Assembly (NCBI GenBank): GCA_018241665.1
Contig: JAFEDK010000026.1
Coordinates: 120,169 to 184,168, forward strand
DNA from: Pseudomonadota bacterium
GTDB lineage: Bacteria; Pseudomonadota; Gammaproteobacteria; Burkholderiales; Rhodocyclaceae
Direction of reading: 5' to 3'
DNA length: 64,000 nt
The position numbers were made by a program, and so were the translations under genes. The notes beneath the pieces are model-generated. The model ran no database searches. It had not been told where the DNA came from and saw only the letters and a program-made list of their open reading frames with translations. Below, piece after piece: positions 34,218 to 44,500 of this stretch (positions within the stretch are counted from its first letter, which is position 1; every line of letters starts with the position of its first letter).

Positions 34218-35513
34218 TCAAGCCTGCGCCAATGGCAGCGGCAGACTGAGGCGGACCTGCAGACCGCCGCCGGGCGCATCGGTGAGCCAGCACTTCCCGC
34301 CGGCCATCTCGGCACGCTCACGCATGCCGAGCAAGCCGCCACGGGAACGCGGCACCACCTCTTCAGCCTTGCCGACACCATTGTCGGCCACGGTCAGTTC
34401 CAGCGCCTCGCCGCGGGTCCGCAGGGACAGGCGTACCCGGCTCGCCACGCTATGGCGCAGCACGTTGGTCAGGGCCTCCTGCAGCGTACGGTAGAGCGCC
34501 AAGCCGGCATGGGGCGGCAAGGGCGGCAGGGATGGCGGAAATTCCGCCTCGATGCCGATCTCCGGCACCCGGCCCCGCCAGCCGCGCACGAGGTCATTGA
34601 GTGCATCGACCATCTGCAGGCCTTCGAGGCCGTGGGGCCGCAGCTGGGACAGCAGATTGCGCACCTGGGCCAGCATCCCGTTGGTCTGACTGCGGATGTC
34701 GCCGGCAATGGCCGCCAACTGCGCCGGCTCCGCCCGGCCAGCCTGGCGCTCGATGTAGGCGGCAGACACATTGACCGCCGTCAGCGCCTGGCCGAGTTCA
34801 TCGTGGAGCTCCCGCGCCAGATCCCGGCGCTCGCTCTCCTGCAGTTCCAGCAGCTGCCGGGCAAGCAGCTGGCGCGCAGCCCGCGACTCGGCCAGCTCGC
34901 CGGACAGGGTTTCGATGGCCTGGGCGATGCTGGCGAACTCCTTCAACTGGAACGGCGGCAGGCGCACCTGCTCCTCGCCGCGGCCAAGGCGGGCCAGCCC
35001 TTGTTCGAGCAGGCGGACCGGCTTCAGGGCACGGTGAGCCGCCACCCACGCCACCACGGCCATGCCGAGGCAGAACACCACCAGCGTCGCCATGTTGCGC
35101 ATGCCATCACGCAGCACTTCGTGGATTTCGGCGCGGGGATCGGCCCGGATCACCAGCACTTCATCGCCGAGCGGGATGCGGCGTTCATGGATCACCCGTC
35201 CGTCCAGCAGATAATCGGCGAGGGTCGCCAGCAAGCCCGTTGGCGCAGGCCGTCCCTCTTGCTCCAAATTGGAGCGCTCCACGGACACCGCAACGTGTCG
35301 CAACTGACCACCCGCCAGCAACTCCCGTAGTTGGGCGGCACGCTCCTCAGGTGCGCTTCCGATGGCGAGGATGACGTCCGCCAGGCGGGTCGAGGCTTCC
35401 ATTTCCTCGGCCACGTCCTGCTGCAGGGCCAGCCCGACCCACGCCACGGCCGCCACGGACAGGGCCAGCGCAAAGCCGAGCACATAGCCGAAAAGTCTCC
35501 AGCGCAAATCCAT
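34218..35513 (-). CDS. NarL-type sensor histidine kinase without adjacent response regulator
   Basis: Membrane sensor kinase of the HisKA_3 class. Membrane segments lie at LFGYVLGFALALSVAAVAWVGL (residues about 7-28) and MATLVVFCLGMAVVAWVAAH (about 135-155), with a periplasmic sensor of roughly 105 residues between them, then a HAMP-like linker. The phosphoacceptor motif is ESERRDLARELHDELGQAL, and the ATPase ends with the VADNGVGKAEE and GGLLGMRERAEMAGG boxes. ATG 35513 gives a sensible short leader; the frame is open to 35558. Kinases of this class normally sit next to a LuxR-type regulator; none is in this window. Kinases of this kind regulate PQQ ethanol oxidation in pseudomonads (ExaD), an analogy only. 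Confidence 0.9.
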   Translation of the reverse strand: MDLRWRLFGYVLGFALALSVAAVAWVGLALQQDVAEEMEASTRLADVILAIGSAPEERAAQLRELLAGGQLRHVAVSVERSNLEQEGRPAPTGLLATLADYLLDGRVIHERRIPLGDEVLVIRADPRAEIHEVLRDGMRNMATLVVFCLGMAVVAWVAAHRALKPVRLLEQGLARLGRGEEQVRLPPFQLKEFASIAQAIETLSGELAESRAARQLLARQLLELQESERRDLARELHDELGQALTAVNVSAAYIERQAGRAEPAQLAAIAGDIRSQTNGMLAQVRNLLSQLRPHGLEGLQMVDALNDLVRGWRGRVPEIGIEAEFPPSLPPLPPHAGLALYRTLQEALTNVLRHSVASRVRLSLRTRGEALELTVADNGVGKAEEVVPRSRGGLLGMRERAEMAGGKCWLTDAPGGGLQVRLSLPLPLAQA

Positions 35514-35645
35514 TTGCGTCTCCTTATATTCCCTTTGGAGTAGGAAACAGCAAGGCATGTGCCAGTTACCACTGGTGACACAGGCTGCAACACGGGCGCG
35601 AGGGATCGGAGATAATCGGGGCCTTCCGACCGGCCCGCCCAGCTC

Positions 35646-36176
35646 TTGACCCGACTATCCATCCGTCCTGCCTGCAATGGCGACCTGGACGCCATCATGC
35701 TGATCCAGGCCCGCTGCTACACGGCCATCGTCCCCGAATCATCCCGCTCGATGGGCGCCAAGCTGGTGGCCGCGCCAGACAGCTGTTTCGTCGCCAGCCT
35801 CGGCAGCGCAGCCCCCGTCGCCTACCTGCTGGCCCTGCCCTGGCACTTCGACGATCCCCCGCATCTGGACGAGCAGGGCTGCCAGCCGCCGGTCGACGCC
35901 GACACCCTTTACCTGCACGACCTGGCGGTAGCCCCGGAGGCGCGTGGCAGCGGTGCCGCCGAGGCCCTCGTCGCGGCCTTCATGGCGGCCCTGGCGGCCA
36001 GCCGCCTCGAGCGCGCCAGCCTGATCGCCATCCAGGGCTCGGCCGGCTGGTGGGCCCGCCACGGCTTCGCCCCGGTCGCCATGACACCCGCGCTGGCCGA
36101 ACGCCTGGCCGGCTATGGCTCCGACGCGTGCTACATGAGCCTGCGCCGGCCCGCCGGCATCCAGCTCTCATACTAG
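35646..36176 (+). CDS. GNAT-family N-acetyltransferase
   Basis: A 176-residue acetyl-CoA-dependent acyltransferase of unknown substrate. The GNAT core is recognisable from TLYLHDLAVAPEARGSGAAEALVAAF, containing the pyrophosphate-binding Q/R-x-x-G-x-A variant (ARGSGAAE), followed by SLIAIQGSAGWWARHGFAPV. The start is a TTG at 35646; no ATG occurs early enough in the frame, and the second-codon context TTGACCCGACTATCCATCCG gives the usual RLSIRPA beginning. It ends 14 bp before cti and is probably co-transcribed with it. No signal peptide; cytoplasmic. Confidence 0.8.
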   Translation: MTRLSIRPACNGDLDAIMLIQARCYTAIVPESSRSMGAKLVAAPDSCFVASLGSAAPVAYLLALPWHFDDPPHLDEQGCQPPVDADTLYLHDLAVAPEARGSGAAEALVAAFMAALAASRLERASLIAIQGSAGWWARHGFAPVAMTPALAERLAGYGSDACYMSLRRPAGIQLSY

Positions 36177-36190
36177 ATCCCCGGAAACCC

Positions 36191-38530
36191 ATGCGCGCCC
36201 TCCTCGGCCTTGCCCTGCTGGTCCTCGCCGGCTGTACCACCGTGGTCGCCAAGGTCCAGCTCGACCACGAACTGGGCCGTCCGGACCCGGCCCGCTACGA
36301 TGCCCCCGCGGTGCCCGTCGCACCGGCCCCTGACTACTGGCAGCAGGTCCGGCCCATCCTGGACCGCCGCTGCGTGAGCTGCCACGCCTGCTACGACGCC
36401 CCCTGCCAGCTCAAGCTGACCCGCTATGACGGCATCACCCGCGGCGCCAATCCGGACCCGGTCTATGCCAACGCCCGCCTGCTGGCGGCCAGTCCGGCCC
36501 GCCTCGGCTTCGACGCCCACAGCACCGTGGACTGGCGCAACAAGGGCTTCCACCCGATCCTCAACGAACGCGCCGCCACCCCGGCCGCCAACCGTGACGC
36601 CAGCGTGCTGTACCGCATCCTGGCCCTCAAGCAGCAGAACCCCGGCCCGAGTTCGGGCCCGCTGCCGGACGAGCGCTTCGACTTCGCCCTCGACCGCAGC
36701 CAGAGCTGCGCCAAGGTCGAGAGCATGGACGGCTTCGTCGCCGAACATCCGGAATGGGGCATGCCCTATGGCCTGCCGGCCCTCAGCCAGAAGGATCATG
36801 ACCTCCTCACCCGCTGGATCGAGGCTGGCGCGCCCTATGCGCCGCGCCCGGCGCCGCTGCCGGCGGTGCAGGGCCGCGTCGCCGAATGGGAGCGCCTGCT
36901 CAACGGCAACAGGCTGCGCGATCAGCTGGCCGCCCGCTACATCTACGAACACTGGTACGTCGGCCAGCTGTATTTCGACGAACAGCCGGACTACCGCTTC
37001 GAGCTGGTCCGCAGCCGCAGCGCCCCCGGCCAGCCCATCGATGTGATCGCCACCCGCCGCCCCTACGACGCGCCGGGCGTCGAGCGGGTGTATTACCGCC
37101 TGCGCCCGCTGGAGGAAACCCTGGTCGCCAAGACCCACATGCCGCTGTCCCTCGACCCGGCGCGCATGAGCCGCCTGCGCAAGTGGTTCTTCGATGCACC
37201 GATCGCCGTGGCCCAGCTGCCCGACTACTCGCCCAGGACCGCGACGAACCCCTTCGCCGCTTTCCGCGCCTTGCCGGTGGATGCCCGCTACCGCTTCATG
37301 CTCGACGACGCCCAGTTCACGCTGACCGGCTTCATGAAAGGCCCGGTGTGCCGCGGCCAGGTCGCCCTCAACGTCATCACCGACCACTTCTGGGTGCTGT
37401 TCTATTCGCCGGAGAGCGAAGCCAATCACCAGATCCAGGGCCTCCTCGATGCGACCCAGCCGAATCTGCGCCTGCCCGCCGAGGACGACAGCAGCACCGG
37501 CATCCTGGCCTGGCGCCGCTACGCCCAGGCCGAGAAGGCCTATCTGCGCACCAAGGCCGACTTCATGGCACGCAGCCCGCGGCTCCAGCCACGGCTGGCC
37601 GAGCTGTGGAACGGCGACGGCCGCAACCCCACCGCCGGCCTGACGGTGTTCCGCCACTTCGACAGCGCCTCGGTGATCCGCGGCCTGGCCGGCGAGCGGC
37701 CTCAGACGGCGATGCTGCTCGGCTACCCGCTGCTCGAGCGGATGCATTACCTGCTGGTCGCCGGCTTCGACGTCTATGGCAACACCGGCCACCAGCTGGC
37801 GACCCGTCTCTACATGGACTTCCTGCGCATGGAGGGGGAAGAGAACTTCCTGACCCTATTGCCCCTGAAGGATCGCCAGAAGGTGCTCAACCACTGGTAC
37901 CGGGGCAAGCCCGAGCACGTGCGGGACTTCGCCGACGCGGCCACCTATTACCCCGGCGAGACCGGCATGCGCTACCGCAGCACGGACACCCTCGGAGAGC
38001 TGTACCGTAACGTCGCCCAGTACCTGCGCCCGGTGCGGGAGAAGCAGCTCGACCTGGTGGTGAACGGCTTCAACGCCGAGCAGGTCGCCCAGTTGCGCGC
38101 CCTCGCGACGGTGGCCGGCAGGCCCGCGTCCCGGATGCCCGAGCACGCCCTGGTAGTGCTGACGAGCCCGGACGGCAGCCTCCACGTGGTGTCGGTGCTG
38201 CGCAACAGCGCCCACAGCAACGTCGCTGAGCTGTTCCGCGAAGACAGCCGCCGCCTGCCGGACGAAGACACGCTGAGCGTCCTCGATGGTGTCGTCGGCG
38301 CCTACCCCAACGTGATCTTCCAGCTCGACGCCGACGAACTACCGCGCTTCGTGCGCGCGGTACAAACCCTCGCCAGCGACGAGGATGTGCAGCGCCTCAC
38401 CCAGCGCTTCGCGGTCCGCCGCACCGACGCCCGCTTCTGGTCGGTCAGCGACGCCATCCATGCCCACTGGCGCCAGGTCGCCCCGCGGGAAGCGGCAATC
38501 CTCGACTACAGCCGGCTCGAGAATCGTTGA
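36191..38530 (+). CDS. cti: Fatty acid cis/trans isomerase Cti
   Basis: Periplasmic haem enzyme that converts cis-unsaturated fatty acids of membrane lipids to trans isomers, a fast response to solvents, heat and other membrane stress. At 779 residues it matches Pseudomonas Cti. The N-terminus carries a signal with a lipobox (LLVLAGC, Cys 15), so it may be a lipoprotein, and the haem-binding site CVSCH at residues 61-65. Large conserved blocks such as KTHMPLSLDPARMSRLRKWFF and GMRYRSTDTLGELYRN follow. The neighbouring GNAT gene ends 14 bp before it. The window also holds solvent-type efflux and fatty-acid genes, consistent with a membrane-stress lifestyle. Confidence 0.92.
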   Translation: MRALLGLALLVLAGCTTVVAKVQLDHELGRPDPARYDAPAVPVAPAPDYWQQVRPILDRRCVSCHACYDAPCQLKLTRYDGITRGANPDPVYANARLLAASPARLGFDAHSTVDWRNKGFHPILNERAATPAANRDASVLYRILALKQQNPGPSSGPLPDERFDFALDRSQSCAKVESMDGFVAEHPEWGMPYGLPALSQKDHDLLTRWIEAGAPYAPRPAPLPAVQGRVAEWERLLNGNRLRDQLAARYIYEHWYVGQLYFDEQPDYRFELVRSRSAPGQPIDVIATRRPYDAPGVERVYYRLRPLEETLVAKTHMPLSLDPARMSRLRKWFFDAPIAVAQLPDYSPRTATNPFAAFRALPVDARYRFMLDDAQFTLTGFMKGPVCRGQVALNVITDHFWVLFYSPESEANHQIQGLLDATQPNLRLPAEDDSSTGILAWRRYAQAEKAYLRTKADFMARSPRLQPRLAELWNGDGRNPTAGLTVFRHFDSASVIRGLAGERPQTAMLLGYPLLERMHYLLVAGFDVYGNTGHQLATRLYMDFLRMEGEENFLTLLPLKDRQKVLNHWYRGKPEHVRDFADAATYYPGETGMRYRSTDTLGELYRNVAQYLRPVREKQLDLVVNGFNAEQVAQLRALATVAGRPASRMPEHALVVLTSPDGSLHVVSVLRNSAHSNVAELFREDSRRLPDEDTLSVLDGVVGAYPNVIFQLDADELPRFVRAVQTLASDEDVQRLTQRFAVRRTDARFWSVSDAIHAHWRQVAPREAAILDYSRLENR

Positions 38531-38550
38531 TGCCAGCACTCGAGCGCCCC

Positions 38551-38580
38551 AAAAAAGACAACGCCCCGCAAGCGGGGCGC
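38551..38580 (-). terminator. Rho-independent terminator after the secreted-protein gene
   Basis: GCCCCGC (38563-38569) and GCGGGGC (38572-38578) form a tight hairpin. On the minus strand it is followed by TTGTCTTTTTT. It closes the gene that ends at 38604 and also lies just after cti. Confidence 0.82.
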
Positions 38581-38603
38581 TGGTCATCTTCGATATCGCA
38601 CAA

Positions 38604-39179
38604 TCAGGGCAGGCAGATCTTGCCCAGCACCGGCACGGTCTGGCCGATGCTGTTGCCGATCACCGTCAGATTGCCGGTCACCTTGGCGTAAGCCCCCTTG
38701 TTGTCGCTGCCGGTGATGATGATCTGCTCGCTCACCGCCGCCGGCTGCCCCATCTGGCCCACCGCATCGAAGGTCGGCTGGATCACCACAACATCGCTGG
38801 TGTACAGCGTGGTCTGGCTGCTGCCCTTGCCAAGCGTGATCGCGGTGCGGGCGGTCTGGACGATCTGACGCGGAATCATCGGGCTGGCATCAGACGGGAT
38901 GACGGCCGGCGACGCCGTGCCGACCCCGTTCGCGCCAACCAGCGCCTCGGAAGTCACCCCCGCATAGCCGGCGCCCGTCGGCAGCCCGATGAGGGACAGC
39001 TGAACGCTGAAGCAGCTACCGATGTAGGTCGGCCCCGGAACCTTCGACGCGATCTGACAGGTGGCGTCGGGCACGAGCCGAACCGTGCCGGCCACCTGGC
39101 TACAGGCGGCTCCCGCCGTTCCGGCAGCCATGCCGATGGCAAGAAAAACGAAAATCTTGGGGGTAATTCGACGCATCAT
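38604..39179 (-). CDS. Secreted hypothetical protein
   Basis: A 191-residue exported protein. The signal peptide runs MMRRITPKIFVFLAIGMAAGTAGA, with cleavage likely before ACSQVAG. The mature part has four Cys residues (CSQ, CQI, SCF and the C-terminal KICLP), suggesting two disulfides, and is rich in Gly, Thr and Val, so it is probably a beta-rich periplasmic or surface protein. AGGAGG lies 10 nt before ATG 39179; another ATG follows directly. I do not recognise the family. The 281-bp gap to the divergent bestrophin gene shows no clear element. Confidence 0.6.
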   Translation of the reverse strand: MMRRITPKIFVFLAIGMAAGTAGAACSQVAGTVRLVPDATCQIASKVPGPTYIGSCFSVQLSLIGLPTGAGYAGVTSEALVGANGVGTASPAVIPSDASPMIPRQIVQTARTAITLGKGSSQTTLYTSDVVVIQPTFDAVGQMGQPAAVSEQIIITGSDNKGAYAKVTGNLTVIGNSIGQTVPVLGKICLP

Positions 39180-39460
39180 GACGGGGAGACCTCCTGAGTA
39201 GAGCAAGAACATTCGCATTAGGACAACGTCAACGCATCATGCCTAGCGCAAGTTCTTATTTCACGGACGCCGGGCCGATGAGCGTGACGGATTTCACGCT
39301 CGGCGGCAGTCGTCACCGGCGGGTGAGGTCACCGCGGGTAGCCGGACGACGGAACGGCAGGGCTTGCAAACATGGCTTGTGCAATGCAGCATCCGCACCT
39401 CCATCAAGTTAGGCCGCCTTCCACCGATATGAGTCCACGTCGCGACTTGCCCGCCCTGCC

Positions 39461-40381
39461 ATGATCGTTCGCCCCCGCCCGCGCCTGCGGGAACTCTTCT
39501 TCATCTGGAAGGGTTCCATCATCCCGTTGATCCTACCCCAGGTGATCTTCGTCACCGTGGTCGCAGCCATCGTCACGCTGATCGCCGCACTCACCGGGCC
39601 GCGCTTCCCGGATTTCGCCACCGGCCCCTTCACCTTCCTCGGCCTGTCCCTGTCGCTATTTCTCGGCTTCCGCAACAACGCCTGCTACGACCGCTGGTGG
39701 GAGGCCCGCAAGCACTACGGCAACCTGCTGGTGGTGATGCGCAGCCTGGCCCGCGACAGCCAGCTGCTCGACGGTGACGCCGCCGGCCGCGCCCAGCGTC
39801 AGGACGTGCTGCGCCTGTGCACCGCCTTCACCAAGGCCCTCACCGCCCGCCTGCGCGACCGTCCGGTGGCCGCAGCCGCCAACGCGGAGCTGAGCGCCGA
39901 CGAGCTCGCCAGGGTCAGCGCCAGTCGCAACGTGCCCGACAGCATCCTGCGCCTCGTCACCGGGCAGTTGCTCGATGCCCACCGCCACGGCCGCCTGGAC
40001 TCGATCACCTACACCGCCCTGGCCGAGCATGTGAACCAGCTCACCGCCATCCAGGGCGCCTGCGAGCGCATCCGCTACACCGCGCTGCCCTTCGCCTACA
40101 CCCTGCTGCTGCACCGCACCGCGCACCTGTACTGCGTGCTGCTGCCGATCGGCATGGTCCACTCCCTGGGCTGGGCGACGCCGCTGATGACCGCCCTGGT
40201 GGCCTACACCTTCTTCGGACTGGACGCCCTCGGCGATGAGCTGGAAGAACCCTTCGGCACCGCCCAGAACGATCTGCCCCTCGATGCGATCACCCGCATC
40301 ATCGAAATCGACCTGGGCGAATACCGTGGCCTGGAAAAGCTGCCGGAGCCGCTGCAGGCGCAGGACTTCCTGCTGCTGTAA
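39461..40381 (+). CDS. Bestrophin-family (UPF0187) membrane channel
   Basis: Bacterial bestrophin homologue, a pentameric ion channel (cation-selective in the one well-studied bacterial case). At 306 residues with the four-helix layout: IIPLILPQVIFVTVVAAIVTL near 20-42, FTFLGLSLSLFLGFRNNACYDRWWEARK with the hallmark RWWEAR just after the second helix, two more helices near 205-245, and the cytoplasmic C-terminal DALGDELEEPFGTAQNDLPLD motif shared with the family. The ATG at 39461 fits the conserved N-terminal RPRPRLRELFF. It stands alone, 94 bp upstream of the metal-efflux operon. Confidence 0.88.
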   Translation: MIVRPRPRLRELFFIWKGSIIPLILPQVIFVTVVAAIVTLIAALTGPRFPDFATGPFTFLGLSLSLFLGFRNNACYDRWWEARKHYGNLLVVMRSLARDSQLLDGDAAGRAQRQDVLRLCTAFTKALTARLRDRPVAAAANAELSADELARVSASRNVPDSILRLVTGQLLDAHRHGRLDSITYTALAEHVNQLTAIQGACERIRYTALPFAYTLLLHRTAHLYCVLLPIGMVHSLGWATPLMTALVAYTFFGLDALGDELEEPFGTAQNDLPLDAITRIIEIDLGEYRGLEKLPEPLQAQDFLLL

Positions 40382-40413
40382 GGCTTGGCACGCGGCCTGC
40401 CCAGCGTGGGCAG

Positions 40414-40447
40414 GCTTAAGACGCGCTTAAGAAGCCTGGGCGATAAT
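40414..40447 (+). promoter_or_regulatory. Promoter with response-regulator-type direct repeat
   Basis: GCTTAAGA occurs at 40414-40421 and 40425-40432, an 11-bp period typical of OmpR/PhoB-class regulators of metal efflux. The second copy overlaps the expected -35 position. A GATAAT -10 lies at 40442-40447, placing the start of transcription about 22 nt before the preferred start codon. Confidence 0.6.
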
Positions 40448-40475
40448 CGGCACCATGCCTCGTGCCGGAGTCTCC

Positions 40476-41594
40476 ATGTCGCCCTCGCTTTCCGCCGCCC
40501 GTCCCCTGTCCCTGTCGATCACGGCCAGCCTGCTGGCTGCCCTGCTGGCCAGCCTTCCGTACGACGGCGCCCGGGCCGCCGATGCCAACTTCGTCGCACT
40601 GAGCGCCGCCCAGAGCCAGGCCCTCGGCATCGGCACGCGCAAGGCCGGCGGCAACGGCACCCCTGCGGCAGCCGGCCTGCCGGCCACCGTCAGCATTCCC
40701 AACAACCAGGTCCGGGTCATCGCCGCGCCGCTGGCTGGCGTTGTCGAGAGCCTGGAGACCGCCCCCGGCCTGACGGTGAAGAAGGGCCAGGTGCTGGCCC
40801 GCATCGCCAGCCCCCAGGCCCTTGAACTGCAACGCGACCGCATCCAGGCCGACGCCCAGGCCAGCCTCGCCCGCCAGAGCCTCAACCGGGACGAGCAGCT
40901 GTTCCGCGAAGGCCTGATCGCCGAATCCCGCCTGCAGGCCAGCCGCGCCAATGCCACCCAGGCCGCCGCCCAGGCCGCCGAGCGCCGCCAGGAGCTGAGC
41001 CTCGCCCAGCACAGCGGCGGGCAGACCCTCAGCCTCGTCGCACCGATCTCCGGCAGCGTACTGGAGCAGCAGGTCAGCGTCGGCCAGCGCGTCGAGCAAT
41101 CCGCAGCGCTGTACCGCATCGCCCGCCTCGACCCCCTGTCGGTGGAAATCCAGGCCCCCCTCGCGGTGGCTGCCCGGGCCCGCGTCGGCACGCCGCTGCG
41201 CATCCCCGCCGCCGGTGCCAGCGGCGAACTGGTGGCGGTCGGCCGCGCCGTCGATGCGGTCAGCCAGAGCGTGCTGCTGCGCGGCCTGATCACCCGCGGT
41301 GCGCAGAACCTGCGCCCCGGCCAGGCCACCGCCGTGGATCTCGACCTGCCGGCCGATGCCGGCGCCGCCGGCGTGCAGGTGCCGGCAACTGCAGTGCTGC
41401 GCCACCAGGACAAGCAGTGGGTCTTCGTCGTCGCCAGCGACGGCAAGGCCACCGGCTACCGCGCCGTGCCGGTCACCATCAGCGGCCGGGTCGGCGATGC
41501 TGCGCTGGTCAGCGGCCTGCCGGCCGATGCCACGGTGGTCACCACCGGCGTCGCCGCGCTGAAAGCCAACTGGCTCGGCATCGGGAAAGAATAA
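40476..41594 (+). CDS. RND efflux periplasmic adaptor (CzcB/CusB-like)
   Basis: Membrane-fusion protein bridging the inner-membrane pump and outer-membrane channel. It has a signal peptide (LSLSITASLLAALLASLPYDGARA), then a lipoyl half-motif with LAGVVESLETAPGLTVKKGQVLARI. A long alpha-hairpin (residues about 110-185, QLFREGLIAESRLQASRAN) follows, then the second lipoyl half TLSLVAPISGSVLEQQVSVGQRV and beta-barrel domains. ATG 40476 follows GGAG with 6 nt spacing and fits the predicted transcription start better than ATG 40455. It is the first gene of a four-gene operon; the pump begins 4 bp after its stop. Class is clear; transported metal is not. Confidence 0.88.
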   Translation: MSPSLSAARPLSLSITASLLAALLASLPYDGARAADANFVALSAAQSQALGIGTRKAGGNGTPAAAGLPATVSIPNNQVRVIAAPLAGVVESLETAPGLTVKKGQVLARIASPQALELQRDRIQADAQASLARQSLNRDEQLFREGLIAESRLQASRANATQAAAQAAERRQELSLAQHSGGQTLSLVAPISGSVLEQQVSVGQRVEQSAALYRIARLDPLSVEIQAPLAVAARARVGTPLRIPAAGASGELVAVGRAVDAVSQSVLLRGLITRGAQNLRPGQATAVDLDLPADAGAAGVQVPATAVLRHQDKQWVFVVASDGKATGYRAVPVTISGRVGDAALVSGLPADATVVTTGVAALKANWLGIGKE

Positions 41595-41598
41595 GACC

Positions 41599-44500
41599 AT
41601 GCTGTCGCGCCTCATCGAGTTCTCCCTGACCCAGCGCCTGCTGGTGCTGGTCGCCACCCTGCTGCTGATCGGCGCCGGCGTGCAGGCCTGGAACGGCCTG
41701 CCCATCGACGCCTTTCCCGATGTCTCGACCACCCAGGTCAAGCTGATCATCAAGGCCCCGGGCATGACGCCGGAAGAGGTCGAGACCCGCATCACCGTGC
41801 CCATCGAGCAGGAGATGCTGGGCATTCCGCACCAGCGCATCCTGCGCTCCACGTCCAAGTACGCGCTGGCCGACGTGACCCTCGACTTCGAGGACGGCAC
41901 CGACATCTACTGGGCCCGCCAGCAGGTCGGCGAACGCCTGGCCGGCGTGATGGACAACCTGCCGCCGGGCGCCGGCGGCGGCCTCGCGCCGATCACCACG
42001 CCCCTCGGCGAGATGTTCATGTTCACCATCGAAGGGCCTATCTCCCTCGAAGAGAAGCGCACCCTGCTCGACTGGACGATCCGCCCGGCCCTGCGCACGG
42101 TGCCCGGCGTGGCCGACGTGAACAGCCTCGGCGGCGAAGCGCGCAGCTTCGAGATCGCCCCCGACCCGGCGGCCCTCGCCGCCCGCGGCCTGACGCTGGG
42201 CCAACTGCAGGCCGCGCTGGAGGCCAACAACCGCAACGACGGCGCCGGCCGCCTCAGCGAAGGCGAGGAAACCCTGCTGGTCCGCGCCGAAGGCGCCATC
42301 CGCAACCTGGACGACGTGCGCGCCATCGTGCTGAAGCACGACGGCGGCAACGTGGTCCGCGTCGGCGACGTGGCCAGCGTGCGCATCGGCGCACTGACCC
42401 GCTACGGCGCCGTCACCCGCAGCGGCGAGGGCGAGGCGGTCGAAGGCCTGGTCCTCGGCTTGCGCGGCGCCAACGCCGGCAAGGTGGTGGACGGCGTCAA
42501 GGCGCGTCTGGCCGAACTCGCCCCGCAATTGCCGCCGGACGTGAAAGTCGTGCCCTTCTACGACCGCAGCGAACTGGTCGGCCGCGCCATACACACGGTG
42601 TCGAAGGCGCTGATGGAGGCCATCGTGCTGGTGCTGGTGCTTCTGCTGGCCTTCCTCGGCAATCTGCGCGCCGCGCTGGTGGTGGCACTGATGCTGCCGC
42701 TGGCGGCGCTGGCCACCTTCATCGCGATGCGCCAGGTGGGCCTGTCGGCCAACCTGATGAGCCTCGGTGGCCTGGCCATCGCCATCGGCATGCTGGTGGA
42801 CGCCGCCGTGGTGGTGGTCGAGAACATCGAGACCCATTTCGGTGAAGGCGGTGCCGCCACCCGCCAGCCGCTGCTGCACCTGGTCTTCCGCGCCACGCGG
42901 GAGGTCGCCGCGCCGGTCGCCTCGGGCATTCTGATCATCGTCATCGTGTTCCTGCCGCTGCTGACGCTGGAAGGCCTGGAAGGCAAGCTGTTCGGCCCGG
43001 TGGCGACGACCATCGTGTTCGCGCTGTCGGCCTCGCTGCTGCTGTCCCTGACCGTCGTACCGGTGCTGGCCTCCTACCTGCTGAAGCGCGGCGAAGCCCA
43101 CGAGCCGTGGCTGATCCGCAAGCTGCAGGCGGTCTACGCACCGCTGCTGCAGTTCGCGCTGGCCCGCGCCAAGCTGGTCGCTGCGGTGGCCGGCGTCTCG
43201 CTGCTGGTGGCGGCCGGCGCCTTCGCCACCCTCGGCAAAACCTTCATGCCGACGATGGACGAAGGCGACATCATCATGCAGCTCGAAAAGCTGCCTTCCA
43301 TCAGCCTGGCCCAGACCATCGACGCCGACCTGCGCGTGCAGCAGGCGGTGCTGAAGGCGGTGCCGGAGGTGAAGGCCGTGGTGGCCCGCTCGGGCGCCGA
43401 CGAGCTGGGCCTCGACCCGATGGGCCTCAACCAGACCGACACCTTCCTCGTCCTCAAGCCCCGCGAGGAATGGCGCAAGCCGGACAAGGACTGGCTGACC
43501 GACCAGCTGCGGGCGGTGATGGAGAACTTCCCCGGCATTGCGCTGACCTTCACCCAACCGATCGACATGCGCGTCTCGGAGATGCTCACCGGCGTGCGCG
43601 GCGACCTGGCAATCAAGCTTTACGGCCCGGACCTGAACACCCTCAACCATCTTGCCGCGCAGATCGAAGGCGTCGTCAAGGCGGTGCCCGGCGCCGAGGA
43701 CACCGTCACGATCCGCAACGAGGGCGTGCAATATCTCAAGATCCAGGTGGACCGGCTGGCCGCCGGCCGCTTCGGCCTCAACGTGGAGGACGTGCAGAAC
43801 ACCCTGCGCAGCCTGCTCGAAGGGCGCATCGCCGGCACCGTGATCGAATCCACCCGCCGTGTGCCGCTGCTGATCCGCGGCCCGGGCAACCTGCAGAACG
43901 ATCCGGACGCCTTCGCCGCCCTGCGCATCACCACACCGGACGGCCACAGCCTGCCACTATCCAGCATTGCCAAGGTCGAACGGGTGGACGGCCCGGTCAA
44001 GGTGGATCGGGAGAATGCCCAGCGTTACTCGGTGATCCAGTCCAATGTTCGCGACCGCGACCTGGTCGGCTTCGTTGACGAAGCGAAGGCCGCGGTGGCC
44101 GCCAAAGTGCCGCTGCCCAACGGCTATCGCCTCGCCTGGGGCGGCCAGTTCGAGAACCAGCAGCGCGCCGCCGCCCGCCTGATCGTGGTGGTGCCGGTTG
44201 CCCTCGGCTTGATCTTCGTGCTGCTGTTCTCCACCTTCGGTTCGGTCCGCCAGGCACTGCTGGTGCTGTCGATGGTGCCCTTCGCGATGGTCGGCGGCGT
44301 GCTCGCGCTGGCGGTCTCCGGCGAATACATGTCGGTGCCGGCATCGGTGGGCTTCATCGCGCTGCTCGGCATCGCAGTGCTCAACGGGGTGGTCATGGTC
44401 AGCTACTTCAACCAGCTCCACGCCCGTGGCATGCCCATCGCCGAAGTCGTCGTGGAAGGCGCCAAACGCCGCCTGCGCCCGGTGCTGATGACCGCCAACA

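Noticed and set aside
41539-43947. 802-codon minus-strand open frame opposite the metal RND pump
   Set aside because: Shadow of a pump gene with all RND motifs; the antisense product is a low-complexity Gly/His/Gln/Arg string.
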